This document shows, piece by piece, positions 17,859-26,370 of a stretch of 64,000 nt of DNA (position 1 is its first letter; each line of letters opens with the position of its first letter). The stretch comes from Elizabethkingia bruuniana (GTDB lineage Bacteria > Bacteroidota > Bacteroidia > Flavobacteriales > Weeksellaceae): positions 3,844,001 through 3,908,000 of the forward strand of contig NZ_CP014337.1 of NCBI RefSeq assembly GCF_002024805.1. The letters are read 5' to 3'. The position numbers were made by a program, and so were the translations under genes. The notes under the pieces are model-generated. The model was given only the letters and a program-made list of their open reading frames with translations. It was not told where the DNA came from and searched no databases.

Positions 17859-17866
17859 CAAAAATA
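17859..17866 (-). promoter_or_regulatory. -7 element TATTTTTG for mutL
   Basis: A perfect TAnnTTTG box on the minus strand, 24 nt before the mutL ATG. No TTG at the usual distance. Confidence 0.45.
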
Positions 17867-17972
17867 CATATAAGATTTTGGAAAAAAAATTTCATTTTCG
17901 GTAAAATTAGTATTCTGAAACGGAAAAGAAGAACTATTTAGTATCTAAATAATCATGACTTTTATGAAAAAA

Positions 17973-18003
17973 TTGAAAGAACTCCCTAAAAAACTTATTT
18001 TTG
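17973..18003 (+). promoter_or_regulatory. promoter of glyS
   Basis: -33 TTG (17973-17975) and -7 TATTTTTG (17996-18003) are separated by 20 nt, a full Bacteroidota consensus. The glyS ATG follows at 18020. Confidence 0.72.
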
Positions 18004-18019
18004 CACTTTAAATAATATT

Positions 18020-19561
18020 ATGGCTAAACAGGAAGACGTTTTCAAGAAGGTGATTTCTCACGCGAAAGAGTATGGTTTTATATTTCCGTCAAGTGAAATT
18101 TATGACGGACTTTCTGCAATCTATGACTACGGACAGAATGGTGCTGAGCTGAAAAACAATATCAAACAATATTGGTGGAAAGCAATGGTACAACTGAACG
18201 AAAACATTGTGGGAATCGATTCAGCAATCTTTATGCACCCTACAATCTGGAAAGCTTCCGGACACGTGGACGCTTTCAATGATCCGTTAATTGATAATAA
18301 AGACTCTAAAAAACGTTTCCGTGCAGATGTTCTGGTAGAAGACTATTGCGCAAAACTAGAAGATAAAGCTCAGAAAGAGATTGATAAAGCGGCAAAACGT
18401 TTTGGCGAAGCTTTTGATAAAGCTCAGTTTGAAGCTACAAACCCAAGAGTAATAGAGTACAGAGAGAAGCAGAAAACTATTCTGTCTCGTTTGGCAAAAT
18501 CTCTTGAAAATGAAGATCTGGCAGATGTGAAATCTCTGATTGAAGAATTGGAAATTGCAGATCCGGATACAGGTTCTAAAAACTGGACAGAAGTAAGACA
18601 ATTTAACCTGATGTTTGGTACTAAGCTAGGTGCTACGACAGAAACAGCAATGGATCTTTACCTTCGCCCGGAAACAGCACAAGGTATTTTTGTAAACTAC
18701 CTGAACGTTCAGAAAACTTCCCGCCATAAGCTACCTTTCGGTATTGCCCAGATTGGTAAAGCATTCCGTAACGAAATTGTAGCCAGACAATTTATCTTCA
18801 GAATGCGTGAGTTCGAACAAATGGAAATGCAGTTTTTTGTACCTCCTGGAACAGAGCTAGAGTATTATGAAAAATGGAAACAAACGCGTTTGAAATGGCA
18901 CCTGGCTTTAGGTCTTGGTGAAGAGAACTACAAATTCCACGATCATGAAAAATTAGCGCACTATGCAAATGCTGCGGCTGATATAGAATTTAAATTCCCA
19001 TTTGGATTCAAAGAATTGGAAGGTATTCACAGTAGAACTGATTTTGACCTTTCTGCACACGAGAAGTTCTCGGGTAAAAAACTACAATATTTTGACCCGG
19101 AAAGAAATGAAAGCTATGTACCATACGTAGTGGAAACTTCTGTAGGTTTGGACAGATTATTCCTTTCTATCCTTTCTCACTGTCTGAAAGATGAAGTGCT
19201 TGAAGACGGATCTGAAAGAACTGTTCTTTCTCTTCCTCCAGCTTTAGCACCATTTAAAGTAGCGGTATTACCATTAATGAAGAAAGACGGTCTTGCTGAA
19301 TATGCAGAGAAAGTATTTGATGATTTGAAATATGATTTCAATGTTTATTATGAGGAAAAGGATGCTATTGGTAAACGTTACAGAAGACAAGATGCTATAG
19401 GAACGCCATTCTGTATTACAATTGATCATGATTCGTTAAATGATCATACTGTAACACTTAGAGACAGAGATACAATGCAACAGGAAAGAGTTCCGGTTTC
19501 TGAACTGAGAAGAATTATTGATGATAAGGTTAACTTCAGAAATCTTTTGAGTAAAATCTAA
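18020..19561 (+). CDS. glyS: glycyl-tRNA synthetase (single-chain, dimeric type)
   Basis: A 513-residue class II synthetase that charges tRNA-Gly, of the eukaryote/Bacteroidota alpha2 type and not the alpha2-beta2 enzyme. The start region FPSSEIYDGLSAIYDYGQNG is diagnostic. Motif 2 is FRNEIVARQFIFRMREFEQMEM and motif 3 is VETSVGLDRLFL. The C-terminal anticodon-binding domain begins around LPPALAPFKVAVLPLM and contains YRRQDAIGTPFC. A charged helical insertion (about 115-185) follows the first catalytic segment. Monocistronic, with a strong promoter and terminator. Confidence 0.96.
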   Translation: MAKQEDVFKKVISHAKEYGFIFPSSEIYDGLSAIYDYGQNGAELKNNIKQYWWKAMVQLNENIVGIDSAIFMHPTIWKASGHVDAFNDPLIDNKDSKKRFRADVLVEDYCAKLEDKAQKEIDKAAKRFGEAFDKAQFEATNPRVIEYREKQKTILSRLAKSLENEDLADVKSLIEELEIADPDTGSKNWTEVRQFNLMFGTKLGATTETAMDLYLRPETAQGIFVNYLNVQKTSRHKLPFGIAQIGKAFRNEIVARQFIFRMREFEQMEMQFFVPPGTELEYYEKWKQTRLKWHLALGLGEENYKFHDHEKLAHYANAAADIEFKFPFGFKELEGIHSRTDFDLSAHEKFSGKKLQYFDPERNESYVPYVVETSVGLDRLFLSILSHCLKDEVLEDGSERTVLSLPPALAPFKVAVLPLMKKDGLAEYAEKVFDDLKYDFNVYYEEKDAIGKRYRRQDAIGTPFCITIDHDSLNDHTVTLRDRDTMQQERVPVSELRRIIDDKVNFRNLLSKI

Positions 19562-19580
19562 TCTTAACGATATAAGTATA

Positions 19581-19612
19581 AAGCCCTTACAGTATTCTGT
19601 AAGGGCTTTTTT
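19581..19612 (+). terminator. terminator of glyS
   Basis: A perfect 12-bp stem AAGCCCTTACAG / CTGTAAGGGCTT with TATT loop, followed by a T-run. Confidence 0.93.
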
Positions 19613-19753
19613 ATTTGGCTGAAAAAATACTGGGTTATTTGCCTTGTTGTAAAATAGTTTTAAGAGATCTTTAAGCATCATTAATTTTATTTAATAAAGG
19701 CTTTTTTACGTGGGGCAGAGGATAGAAAACTTTCACGGAATGAGAATATCTCC

Positions 19754-19761
19754 TATATTTG
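19754..19761 (+). promoter_or_regulatory. -7 element TATATTTG that fixes the DUF6909 start
   Basis: A perfect TAnnTTTG box 14 nt before the ATG at 19776. It lies downstream of two earlier in-frame start candidates (GTG 19710, ATG 19740), which argues that translation begins at 19776. Confidence 0.5.
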
Positions 19762-19775
19762 CTAAAAGAAATAGT

Positions 19776-21461
19776 ATGGTAAATTCAAGAGCGAGAGAAA
19801 CGACAGAGGCTATCGAGCGTATCTATGTTTCCATGCGACACTTATTCTACAGAGGGTTTTTCAAACCTGGAGGTATTTCCGGCGAAGCATTACGAAAACT
19901 TTTAATGATCATTCAACCAGAGATCTACGGTAGTATGGGGAATCCCAACAAAGTAGAGCTTAATGGTCTTTTATATGTTTTGGACAGACTTCCGGAAGGA
20001 ATAGAAGAATGTGCTTTTATTCATTTAACTTCAGATGAAGGCTTCGAAAAAGGAAGCTTTGACCCTATAGTTCCTAAAAAACGTCGAAGAAATTGTTATC
20101 GTATAGATGAACACCAAATGAATATTGAAGTTCTTTTGGGAAGATCAGAAATCTATGATATTCTAACTCACCTTACATTCTTATATCTTGAAGCGGATAA
20201 AATACGTGATATTGGCTTCGATATGAATGAAGGCGGGCGTCCTAAACGTGTTTGGAAAATTATTGAAGAGGTTGCATTAGGAGAAAAAAAGTTTTCCAGA
20301 AAGGAAAAAGAAGTGGCATTGGTTCATCTTTCAGCATTGCTGGGAAGACCATTTGATGAAACTTTAGAAGCTTATAATAACTTTGGTGATGATGACAACC
20401 CAGATCGTTTATTCAAGATTATTTACTGGTTAGGCCAGATAAGTCTTGAAGACTGGAAGGAAAGCAGAGAGCGTGAAATTTATTTCAGTTCAATTCTTCA
20501 GGAGCGTGTAGGGCATCACTTCTTTGGTGAGAAATGGGCGAATAATGTAAAGACAGTCTTGGTAGAAAATAACCTTCACGAAAGACCTTTACATATTATA
20601 AGTGCCAATATGCACAGTGTACAGAATATGCTTTTTGCAAATGATGCACTCAACAAAAAAGTTACAAAAGAAGTAGATTACCTTCTGTATCAGAAGATAA
20701 GTAATACAAAAGAGCTTAGAGATAAGATATCAGATTATGCTCAGAATAAAAGCGTTATCTATATTGATGATAACAGTGGAAGTAATATCGATGTTCAGAT
20801 CATTGATCTGGCAAAAACAGATCTTAAAAATAGCCCGCTAGGACACTATAAGTATTCCGGAGACGATGTTATTATGGTCTTTGATTATGCTTTTGGAGAG
20901 CAGGCTTTTGAAGTAATGGATGAATTGCTTCGTCCGTTTGAAACAAACAGCATTACATTCAAAATGAATGTGAAATCTGTTTCTGTAATGGGTAAAGCTG
21001 GTATTCTTACCGGAGGTAAAGGAGATATTATGATTCCTACATCTCATATTTTTGAAGGAACAGCAGATAACTATGTTTTCAAAAATGCATTGAGCAAAGA
21101 TGACTTTACAGACAATGAGCTGAAGGCATTCGAAGGAAGCATGATTACCGTTTTGGGAACTTCACTTCAGAATAAAGATATCCTTTCTTACTTTATGACG
21201 ACTTCATGGAAAGCTGTAGGACTTGAAATGGAGGGTGCACATTATCAGAAAGCAATTCAGATTGCATCTAAAATCAGAAATCACATTGAAGAAGATTTGT
21301 TTGTAATCTATGCTTATTATGCATCGGATAATCCACTGGAAACAGGTAGTACACTATCTTCAGGCGGATTGGGTCTTACAGGTGTAAAACCGACATATCT
21401 GATTACATTAAGAATTCTGGAAAAGATTATTGAAAAAGCAAACCAGAAGAAAGCTAAATAA
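19776..21461 (+). CDS. DUF6909 family protein with a nucleoside-phosphorylase-like C-terminal region
   Basis: A 561-residue cytoplasmic protein from the ATG at 19776; a longer frame opens with GTG at 19710. The family is conserved in Flavobacteriia without assigned function. The N-terminal half is mostly helical and starts NSRARETTEAIERIYVSMRH. From about residue 300 the pattern looks like a Rossmann-type phosphorylase: SVSVMGKAGILTGGKGDIMIP, then GLEMEGAHYQKA with an E-M-E triad at 484-486. This recalls the active-site M-E pair of purine phosphorylases, MTA/SAH nucleosidase and AMP nucleosidase. A nucleotide- or nucleoside-binding role is inferred and unproven. Monocistronic. Confidence 0.82.
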   Translation: MVNSRARETTEAIERIYVSMRHLFYRGFFKPGGISGEALRKLLMIIQPEIYGSMGNPNKVELNGLLYVLDRLPEGIEECAFIHLTSDEGFEKGSFDPIVPKKRRRNCYRIDEHQMNIEVLLGRSEIYDILTHLTFLYLEADKIRDIGFDMNEGGRPKRVWKIIEEVALGEKKFSRKEKEVALVHLSALLGRPFDETLEAYNNFGDDDNPDRLFKIIYWLGQISLEDWKESREREIYFSSILQERVGHHFFGEKWANNVKTVLVENNLHERPLHIISANMHSVQNMLFANDALNKKVTKEVDYLLYQKISNTKELRDKISDYAQNKSVIYIDDNSGSNIDVQIIDLAKTDLKNSPLGHYKYSGDDVIMVFDYAFGEQAFEVMDELLRPFETNSITFKMNVKSVSVMGKAGILTGGKGDIMIPTSHIFEGTADNYVFKNALSKDDFTDNELKAFEGSMITVLGTSLQNKDILSYFMTTSWKAVGLEMEGAHYQKAIQIASKIRNHIEEDLFVIYAYYASDNPLETGSTLSSGGLGLTGVKPTYLITLRILEKIIEKANQKKAK

Positions 21462-21465
21462 AATA

Positions 21466-21495
21466 AAAACTCCCTGAATTTCAGGGAGTTTTTTT
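21466..21495. terminator. bidirectional terminator after the DUF6909 gene
   Basis: CTCCCTGAA / TTCAGGGAG arms (21470-21478, 21480-21488) flanked by A- and T-runs, between convergent genes. Confidence 0.9.
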
Positions 21496-21529
21496 ATGTT
21501 GTTTTTCTAAATAAATCTGAGAAATATTG

Positions 21530-21910
21530 CTATTGAATACTGTTTATTCTGTTGATAACAGGCATAGCGAAGATTCCGCTGGTTTGCAGGTATTTCTGAT
21601 ACATAGCTTTTGCTTTCTCTCCATATTCAGCGTTATTTTCCTGTTGGTAATGGAAATAAAAAAGATTTCCCAGCATTTCGTAATAATCGGGGTGATCTTT
21701 TGGTTCTCTTTCCTCAACCAGTTGAATCAGTTCTTCCAAAGTTTTGGAAGATACATCCTGGAAATTCATTTTGAAAATATCCCTCATAAGAGAATCAAAA
21801 TCCAGTTCTTTCTGCATCAGGCTCTCTTCTGGTTTTCCTAAAAGCAGCTTTTCCAAAGCCTGAGAAAGCTGTCTGATTAATCGTATTGTAAAATCTTTAT
21901 CCTGAATCAT
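21530..21910 (-). CDS. small helical protein, possibly DUF6483-like
   Basis: A 126-residue acidic, helical, cytoplasmic-looking protein. The opening DKDFTIRLIRQLSQALEKLLLGK resembles the start of DUF6483 proteins, and the C-terminal part (YYEMLGNLFYFHYQQENNAEYGEKAKAMYQKYL) looks like a TPR-type helical pair. No catalytic motif is seen. It starts 9 bp after the stop of the SpmA/SpmB-like gene on the same strand, so the two are probably co-transcribed. The function is unknown. Confidence 0.75.
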   Translation of the reverse strand: MIQDKDFTIRLIRQLSQALEKLLLGKPEESLMQKELDFDSLMRDIFKMNFQDVSSKTLEELIQLVEEREPKDHPDYYEMLGNLFYFHYQQENNAEYGEKAKAMYQKYLQTSGIFAMPVINRINSIQ

Positions 21911-21919
21911 ATTTTTAAT

Positions 21920-23323
21920 TTATCCAAAAAACATATAAGCTAATAAAATAGAGGTAATAACGCCTACTAAGTCTGCTAAAAGCATTGCACCTACTGTATA
22001 GCGTGTATCACGAATAGAAACAGCTCCAAAATATACAGCGATTACATAAAATGTAGTATCAGAGCTCCCCTGTAATATAGCAGAAAGTCTTCCCTGAAAA
22101 CTGTCGGGTCCAAAAGTCTGCATGGTATCTACCATCATACCACGTGCTCCGGAGCCGCTTAAAGGCTTGATCAATGCTGTCGGAAGTCCGTCTACAAATC
22201 TCGTATCTAGATGTGAAAGGTTTGCCAGATATTTCATTCCGTCGATAATAATATCAAAAACACCGCTGGTTCTAAGTAAAGAGATGGCGATAAGAATTCC
22301 TACTAAGTAAGGGATAATCTTTACACAGGTATAGAAACCTTCTTTTGCGCCTTCTATAAAAGCGTCGAAAATATTGATCTTTTTATAAATACCGCCTAAT
22401 ACAATAAGTAAGAAGATTAACAGAATAATACCATTGCTCAGAAGCTTACTAAAGTCATCCAGCTCTTCCTTGTTCAGGCGAACAAGAAACATTACCAATA
22501 GCGCTATAATAGCAGAAATACCACCTAAATAAGCCAAAACAACTGGCTGTAACAGGTTAATCTTTTGTTTAAAAGAAACTATGATCATTGCAGCCATTGT
22601 TGCAAAAAAGGTTGCAATCATACATGGCAGAAAGATATCTGTAGGCGTTGCAGACTTCATAGAAGCCCGGATAGCAATAATACTAACGGGAATTAAGGTT
22701 AATCCGCTGGCATGTAAGCACAAAAACATGATTTGTGCATTGCTGGCTTTGTCCTTATTTGGATTTAGGGATTGCAGGCTTTCCATGGCTTTTAGACCAA
22801 AAGGTGTCGCTGCATTATCTAATCCCAGAAGGTTAGCACTAAAGTTTAGCATCATATGACCAAAAGAGGGGTGTCCTTTCGGGATTTCCGGGAATAATTT
22901 TGAGAAAAAAGGTTGTATTAAGCGGCTAAGGAAATTGATACCTCCTGCTTTTTCGGCAATGCTCATAAAACCCATGAATAAGGTCATGATACCGATCAAC
23001 CCAATACAAATATCAACAGCAGTTTTACTGGTGCTAATTACCCCGTCTGAGGCTTGAATCCGGTATATCTTAACGTCTTCACTGCCTTCTTTCTTGCTAT
23101 AGTGAATTCTGCTCTCCTGATAATTCGGGTTTTTAGCAATTGAATCCCGGATTATCGGTGAAAATTGTGACAGATTTTTCTTTCCGATTTGTATAGTATC
23201 TCCGCTTTTTCCTACAATCATGTCATTGTAGACCGATTTATAATCATTAGAGCTGAGGTATTTAATACTTGCAACGGCAATTGCAACGATAATGAAAGCA
23301 CTCCAGATTCTGCTTAAAGCCAT
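21920..23323 (-). CDS. nucleoside recognition (Gate) domain membrane protein, SpmA-SpmB fusion type
   Basis: A 467-residue inner-membrane protein with about ten hydrophobic segments. It joins two Gate domains in one chain. The first half has the SpmA-like stretch FGHMMLNFSANLLGLDNAATPFGLKAME (about 150-180); the second half has the SpmB-like GFYTCVKIIPYLVGILIAISLLR and SDTTFYVIAVYFGAVSIRDTRYT. In Bacillus SpmA and SpmB are separate spore-core dehydration proteins; here the organism does not sporulate, so a transport role is more likely. The extra-membrane insert at residues 25-85 is polar. Confidence 0.85.
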   Translation of the reverse strand: MALSRIWSAFIIVAIAVASIKYLSSNDYKSVYNDMIVGKSGDTIQIGKKNLSQFSPIIRDSIAKNPNYQESRIHYSKKEGSEDVKIYRIQASDGVISTSKTAVDICIGLIGIMTLFMGFMSIAEKAGGINFLSRLIQPFFSKLFPEIPKGHPSFGHMMLNFSANLLGLDNAATPFGLKAMESLQSLNPNKDKASNAQIMFLCLHASGLTLIPVSIIAIRASMKSATPTDIFLPCMIATFFATMAAMIIVSFKQKINLLQPVVLAYLGGISAIIALLVMFLVRLNKEELDDFSKLLSNGIILLIFLLIVLGGIYKKINIFDAFIEGAKEGFYTCVKIIPYLVGILIAISLLRTSGVFDIIIDGMKYLANLSHLDTRFVDGLPTALIKPLSGSGARGMMVDTMQTFGPDSFQGRLSAILQGSSDTTFYVIAVYFGAVSIRDTRYTVGAMLLADLVGVITSILLAYMFFG

Positions 23324-23402
23324 TTATGCTAAATTTTAGTAAATGTAAGAAATTTGTAATTCTGTTCTTTGTCTTTTTGATGAATTCTTATTACGATACA
23401 AT

Positions 23403-23810
23403 TTAGAGTTTTAAATATTCTTTTGCTGTTAGTATAGGCAATATAGAAGACTTAAAATCTTTTTTGTTTCTTGTGATAATATGACTCATGTTATTTTCAA
23501 TAGCTGTATAGTATTGTATTCCGTCTTCAAAATCCCGGAAATCAGATGATAAAGACAATTCTATTATTTTATCATCGACAGCAAGAATATTCACTAATAC
23601 CTTAAATTGTGAAATAATCTTTCTTGTATCATTAATATTGTAGTGCCTTGACAAAAGATAATAAGTATTGGCTATTGTTAGAGCTGATATATGAAGTTTT
23701 AATTCTTTTTTATCAGCAAGTGTAAATAATTCCTGAGCTTCTTCATAGTACTCCGGGCGCTTCTGAAGTAAGTCGATAACAATATTAGTATCTACAAAAA
23801 TATTTTCCAT
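23403..23810 (-). CDS. PIN-domain toxin of a type II toxin-antitoxin pair (VapC-like)
   Basis: A 135-residue PIN-fold ribonuclease candidate. Asp7 in FVDTNIVID, Asp96 in FRDFEDGIQY and Asp118 in TRNKKDF match acidic positions of PIN domains. The usual glutamate in the second motif appears replaced in SALTIANTYYLL, a form I believe is common in Bacteroidota PIN proteins. It begins on the last base of the antitoxin stop codon (TAATG overlap), so translation is coupled. Expected role: cleaving RNA when the antitoxin is lost. Confidence 0.88.
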   Translation of the reverse strand: MENIFVDTNIVIDLLQKRPEYYEEAQELFTLADKKELKLHISALTIANTYYLLSRHYNINDTRKIISQFKVLVNILAVDDKIIELSLSSDFRDFEDGIQYYTAIENNMSHIITRNKKDFKSSILPILTAKEYLKL

Positions 23811-24055
23811 TATAAATATTTTTTGCTTAGATATTCAGAATAGTTTCTTTTGTAATCTTCTTCAGATTCATATGGGATTAAACCCGTTAGGCTTTGCACC
23901 AGCGGACTTACTTTCCTTTCTATTTCTTCCTTTGTTGTTAAAGAATTTAGATAATTTTCGATCAGTTTTGAAAGACTGGTATGGTTGCTTTTTGCATAAT
24001 CTTTGGCACTTTCGATAATATTTTTATCTAAATTTAACGTTAATTTAGTATTCAT
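23810..24055 (-). CDS. ribbon-helix-helix antitoxin, DUF6364 family
   Basis: An 81-residue protein from the ATG at 24055; a longer frame to 24103 adds 16 residues that do not fit the family. The N-terminus MNTKLTLNLDKNIIESAKDYA is a ribbon-helix-helix DNA-binding fold: the beta strand TKLTLNL then two helices, with NHTSLSKLIENYLNSL. The C-terminal acidic and aromatic tail (ESEEDYKRNYSEYL) would wrap the PIN toxin. It is likely to repress its own promoter, where two palindromes are found 22 bp apart. Confidence 0.87.
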   Translation of the reverse strand: MNTKLTLNLDKNIIESAKDYAKSNHTSLSKLIENYLNSLTTKEEIERKVSPLVQSLTGLIPYESEEDYKRNYSEYLSKKYL

Positions 24056-24065
24056 TACAATTTGG

Positions 24066-24099
24066 TTTACGTGTAAAATTAAATATTTATTACGTAATA
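24066..24099 (-). promoter_or_regulatory. tandem palindromes upstream of the toxin-antitoxin pair (candidate RHH operators)
   Basis: TTTACGTGTAAA (24066-24077, 5-bp arms) and TATTACGTAATA (24088-24099, perfect palindrome) share a TTACGT core. Their centres are 22 bp apart, about two helical turns, so two RHH dimers could bind the same face. They lie 11-44 bp upstream of the antitoxin ATG. Confidence 0.55.
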
Positions 24100-24249
24100 T
24101 CAAAATATATTGATTCTGCTTCTTATTCGCAAGTACAGTAAGGTTATGATAAAAATTTTGTTAAATAATCAATCATAAGTGCTGAAAAACTTATATTTGA
24201 TTGTATAATAGCTGTTTATCTGCATTAAAACCATTTCACACAATATACA

Positions 24250-24921
24250 ATGAGAAGTATACCATATATTATCAAAAGAACAATTTTTCTGATTAAAGAA
24301 AGAGGAGTTGTTAACAGTTATAAGTTTATGTATTCCCGCTATGGTTATTTCTTAAAATATGGGATAAAGTTATCCAAAGTATTTACTCCGGATGAGCTTA
24401 ACTTGCCCAATATGTATGCCTATAAGTATGAACCTATTATGCATTATTCATTCAACAGAATGCTGAAAGGAATTGATTGGGACTGGAAGGAGAGTACCTT
24501 TATAGATATTGGATGTGGGAAAGGAGCTGCTATTTTATTGGCTACACGCTATAATTTTAAAAGATATATTGGTGTAGAATTATCTCCCTTATTGGCTGAA
24601 GAATGCCGGAAAAATATCAGAAAATTTATAGGAAAGAAAGAAATAGATTATGCCGTTTATAACTGTGATGCCACAAAATATGCAATTCCTGATGATGTAA
24701 ATGTATTCTATTTTTTTAATCCTTTTGCACCACCTGTCTTAAAGGTTGTTTTGTACAATATTGAATTGTCTCTTATAAGAAACCCCAGAAAAATATTAAT
24801 TCTGTATTTCAATGCAATGTATTTACCGATAGTTTTGGATAGTGGGTATAAAATCATTTATGCAGAAAAAACAGATCCTGTTGCCAGATACAAATACGGA
24901 AGTTTCGCACTTACAAACTAA
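24250..24921 (+). CDS. class I SAM-dependent methyltransferase
   Basis: A 223-residue protein with a Rossmann-type methyltransferase core. Motif I is STFIDIGCGKGAAILLA (about 82-98), the acidic end of strand 2 is YIGVELSPLLAEECR, motif III-like DATKYAIPDDVNVFYFFNPF follows, and the C-terminal strands include ILILYFNAMYLP. The first 75 residues are basic and aromatic and probably contact the substrate or a membrane. The FNPF motif in place of NPPY/DPPY gives no substrate hint. Monocistronic, between the toxin-antitoxin pair and a convergent DUF6973 gene. Substrate unknown. Confidence 0.85.
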   Translation: MRSIPYIIKRTIFLIKERGVVNSYKFMYSRYGYFLKYGIKLSKVFTPDELNLPNMYAYKYEPIMHYSFNRMLKGIDWDWKESTFIDIGCGKGAAILLATRYNFKRYIGVELSPLLAEECRKNIRKFIGKKEIDYAVYNCDATKYAIPDDVNVFYFFNPFAPPVLKVVLYNIELSLIRNPRKILILYFNAMYLPIVLDSGYKIIYAEKTDPVARYKYGSFALTN

Positions 24922-24939
24922 GTATAAGGTGCCGGAATA

Positions 24940-25449
24940 CTATAACTGAATATACATTAACTGATCTCCAGCATCTTCATCCATACTGGAAATAAATACA
25001 GCATGGCGTGTTTTTTCGATAAGCCCGTTGATAAAAAATGAAGTTTCGAAAAATTGACGGTGTATTCCAGGTAACAGGCTTTCAAAAAACTGAATTCCTA
25101 TTGCGTTGTTGTGCAGGTCCATCTTGGTTTGTAAGGGCTCATTGGGAAAAAGCTCTTCATGAAAATCTGTGACTCTTTTGCACCAACGGATACACTTTTG
25201 GGGTGAAGATACCTTACAGCAATACATCAGAATCAGACAACACCATAAAGCATGTCTGAAGGCATTTCCTTTACCATCTGTACTATTGGTTCTCGGGAAA
25301 TATTTTTTTGCAATAAGATATGCCCGAACAGTTGCGACAAAGGACAATATAGAAAAAATAGGGTTGCTTAAAGAGAGTTTAAGCAACCTTATAAATTTTT
25401 TAAATGTTAATTGTCTAAAAGTATTAATAAAAACTTTTAGGGTTTTCAT
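24940..25449 (-). CDS. DUF6973 domain-containing protein
   Basis: A 169-residue protein of unknown function. The family pattern is clear: GKGNAFRHALWCCLI (about 59-73), then VTDFHEELFPNEPLQTKMDLHNNAIG (about 93-118), giving conserved His, Glu, Asp and Asn positions that look like a metal or catalytic site. A basic, hydrophobic N-terminus (residues 1-45) may associate with the membrane. Its start lies 11 bp from the stop of accD on the same strand, so it is probably the last gene of an accD transcript. Confidence 0.78.
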   Translation of the reverse strand: MKTLKVFINTFRQLTFKKFIRLLKLSLSNPIFSILSFVATVRAYLIAKKYFPRTNSTDGKGNAFRHALWCCLILMYCCKVSSPQKCIRWCKRVTDFHEELFPNEPLQTKMDLHNNAIGIQFFESLLPGIHRQFFETSFFINGLIEKTRHAVFISSMDEDAGDQLMYIQL

Positions 25450-25460
25450 TAACTTGTGTT

Positions 25461-26318
25461 TTAAGCGTTAACATTCATCAGTAGCCTCATTGATCTGGAT
25501 ACCGTATCTTTAATTTCGTTTCTTCTTACGATAAAATCTACAAAACCTTTTTCTAAAAGGAATTCAGATGTCTGGAAACCTTCAGGAAGATCTTTACCGA
25601 TAGTCTCTCTGATAACTCTAGGACCAGCAAAACCGATAAGTGCACCAGGTTCAGCCATAATGATATCAGCAGTCATTGCAAAAGAAGCTGTAATACCACC
25701 AAAAGTAGGGTCTGTTAAATAAGCTACATATGGTAAGCCTTTGTCTGAAAGCTGAGCCAATTTAGCCTGAACTTTTGCTAACTGCATTAGTGAATAAGCC
25801 GCTTCCTGCATTCTTGCTCCACCTGACTGGCAAATAATCATAAATGGTAATTTATGCTTCATTGCATAGTCGATAGCACGGCTAATTTTTTCTCCCATCA
25901 CAGAGCCTAATGAACCTCCGATAAAAGAGAAATCCATACAGGAAACTACAAGTTCCAATCCGTTTACTTTACCAACAGCATTACGTACAGAATCCGTTAA
26001 TTTTGTCTTGCCTTTTACTTCTTTTAGTCTGTCAGTATAAGCTTTAGTATCTTTAAAATTAAGAATATCTACACTTTCTACATTAGCATCTAATTCTTTA
26101 AACTTGTTGCCATCGAAAAGCATATCGAAGTACTCTCTGCTTCCAATTCTCACGTGGAATCCATCCTCAGGAGAAACGAAGTTATTGTTCTTCAGCTCTT
26201 CATGCTCAATAATTTTTCCTGTTGGTGTTTGGTGCCACAATCCTTTCGGAGAATCTTTCTTCTGCTCCGTTGGTGTGTTGATGTTTTGTTTCTTTCTTTT
26301 AAACCAGTCAAAAGCCAT
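25461..26318 (-). CDS. accD: acetyl-CoA carboxylase carboxyltransferase subunit beta, without zinc-ribbon cysteines
   Basis: A 285-residue AccD, which with AccA moves the carboxyl group from biotin to acetyl-CoA at the start of fatty acid synthesis. The crotonase-like core is intact: [51 protein letters not shown] and [21 protein letters not shown]. The N-terminal zinc ribbon is degenerate. The four positions that are Cys in E. coli read Thr31, Gly34, Ser49 and Asp52 ([10 protein letters not shown] and VSPEDGFH). It lies downstream of fbaA with a stem-loop between. Confidence 0.95.
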   Translation of the reverse strand: MAFDWFKRKKQNINTPTEQKKDSPKGLWHQTPTGKIIEHEELKNNNFVSPEDGFHVRIGSREYFDMLFDGNKFKELDANVESVDILNFKDTKAYTDRLKEVKGKTKLTDSVRNAVGKVNGLELVVSCMDFSFIGGSLGSVMGEKISRAIDYAMKHKLPFMIICQSGGARMQEAAYSLMQLAKVQAKLAQLSDKGLPYVAYLTDPTFGGITASFAMTADIIMAEPGALIGFAGPRVIRETIGKDLPEGFQTSEFLLEKGFVDFIVRRNEIKDTVSRSMRLLMNVNA

Positions 26319-26338
26319 TTTCTAATTTATTTAAGAGA

Positions 26339-26370
26339 AGAAACAGAGCTAAAATTTTAACTCTGTTTCT
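26339..26370 (-). terminator. long inverted repeat between fbaA and accD (terminator or attenuator)
   Basis: Arms AGAAACAGAG (26339-26348) and CTCTGTTTCT (26361-26370) with an inner TAAAATTTTA palindrome form a nearly perfect 32-bp inverted repeat with one mismatched pair. The run of T after it on the minus strand is weak, so partial termination of fbaA transcripts is possible. Confidence 0.6.

Noticed and set aside
19710-19775. GTG and first ATG starts for the DUF6909 gene
   Set aside because: A consensus -7 box lies at 19754-19761, so these codons are probably upstream of the transcript start. Not fully excluded.
23403-24055. Defence island around the toxin-antitoxin pair
   Set aside because: Flanking genes are ordinary chromosomal genes (SpmA/SpmB-like, methyltransferase, DUF6973); no nuclease, helicase or integrase is present.
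24056-24103. Sixteen-residue extension of the antitoxin
   Set aside because: The extra residues do not fit the ribbon-helix-helix start, and the stretch holds the operator-like palindromes.
24250-24921. DNA methyltransferase of a restriction system
   Set aside because: No DPPY/NPPY catalytic motif or target-recognition region, and no restriction gene nearby.
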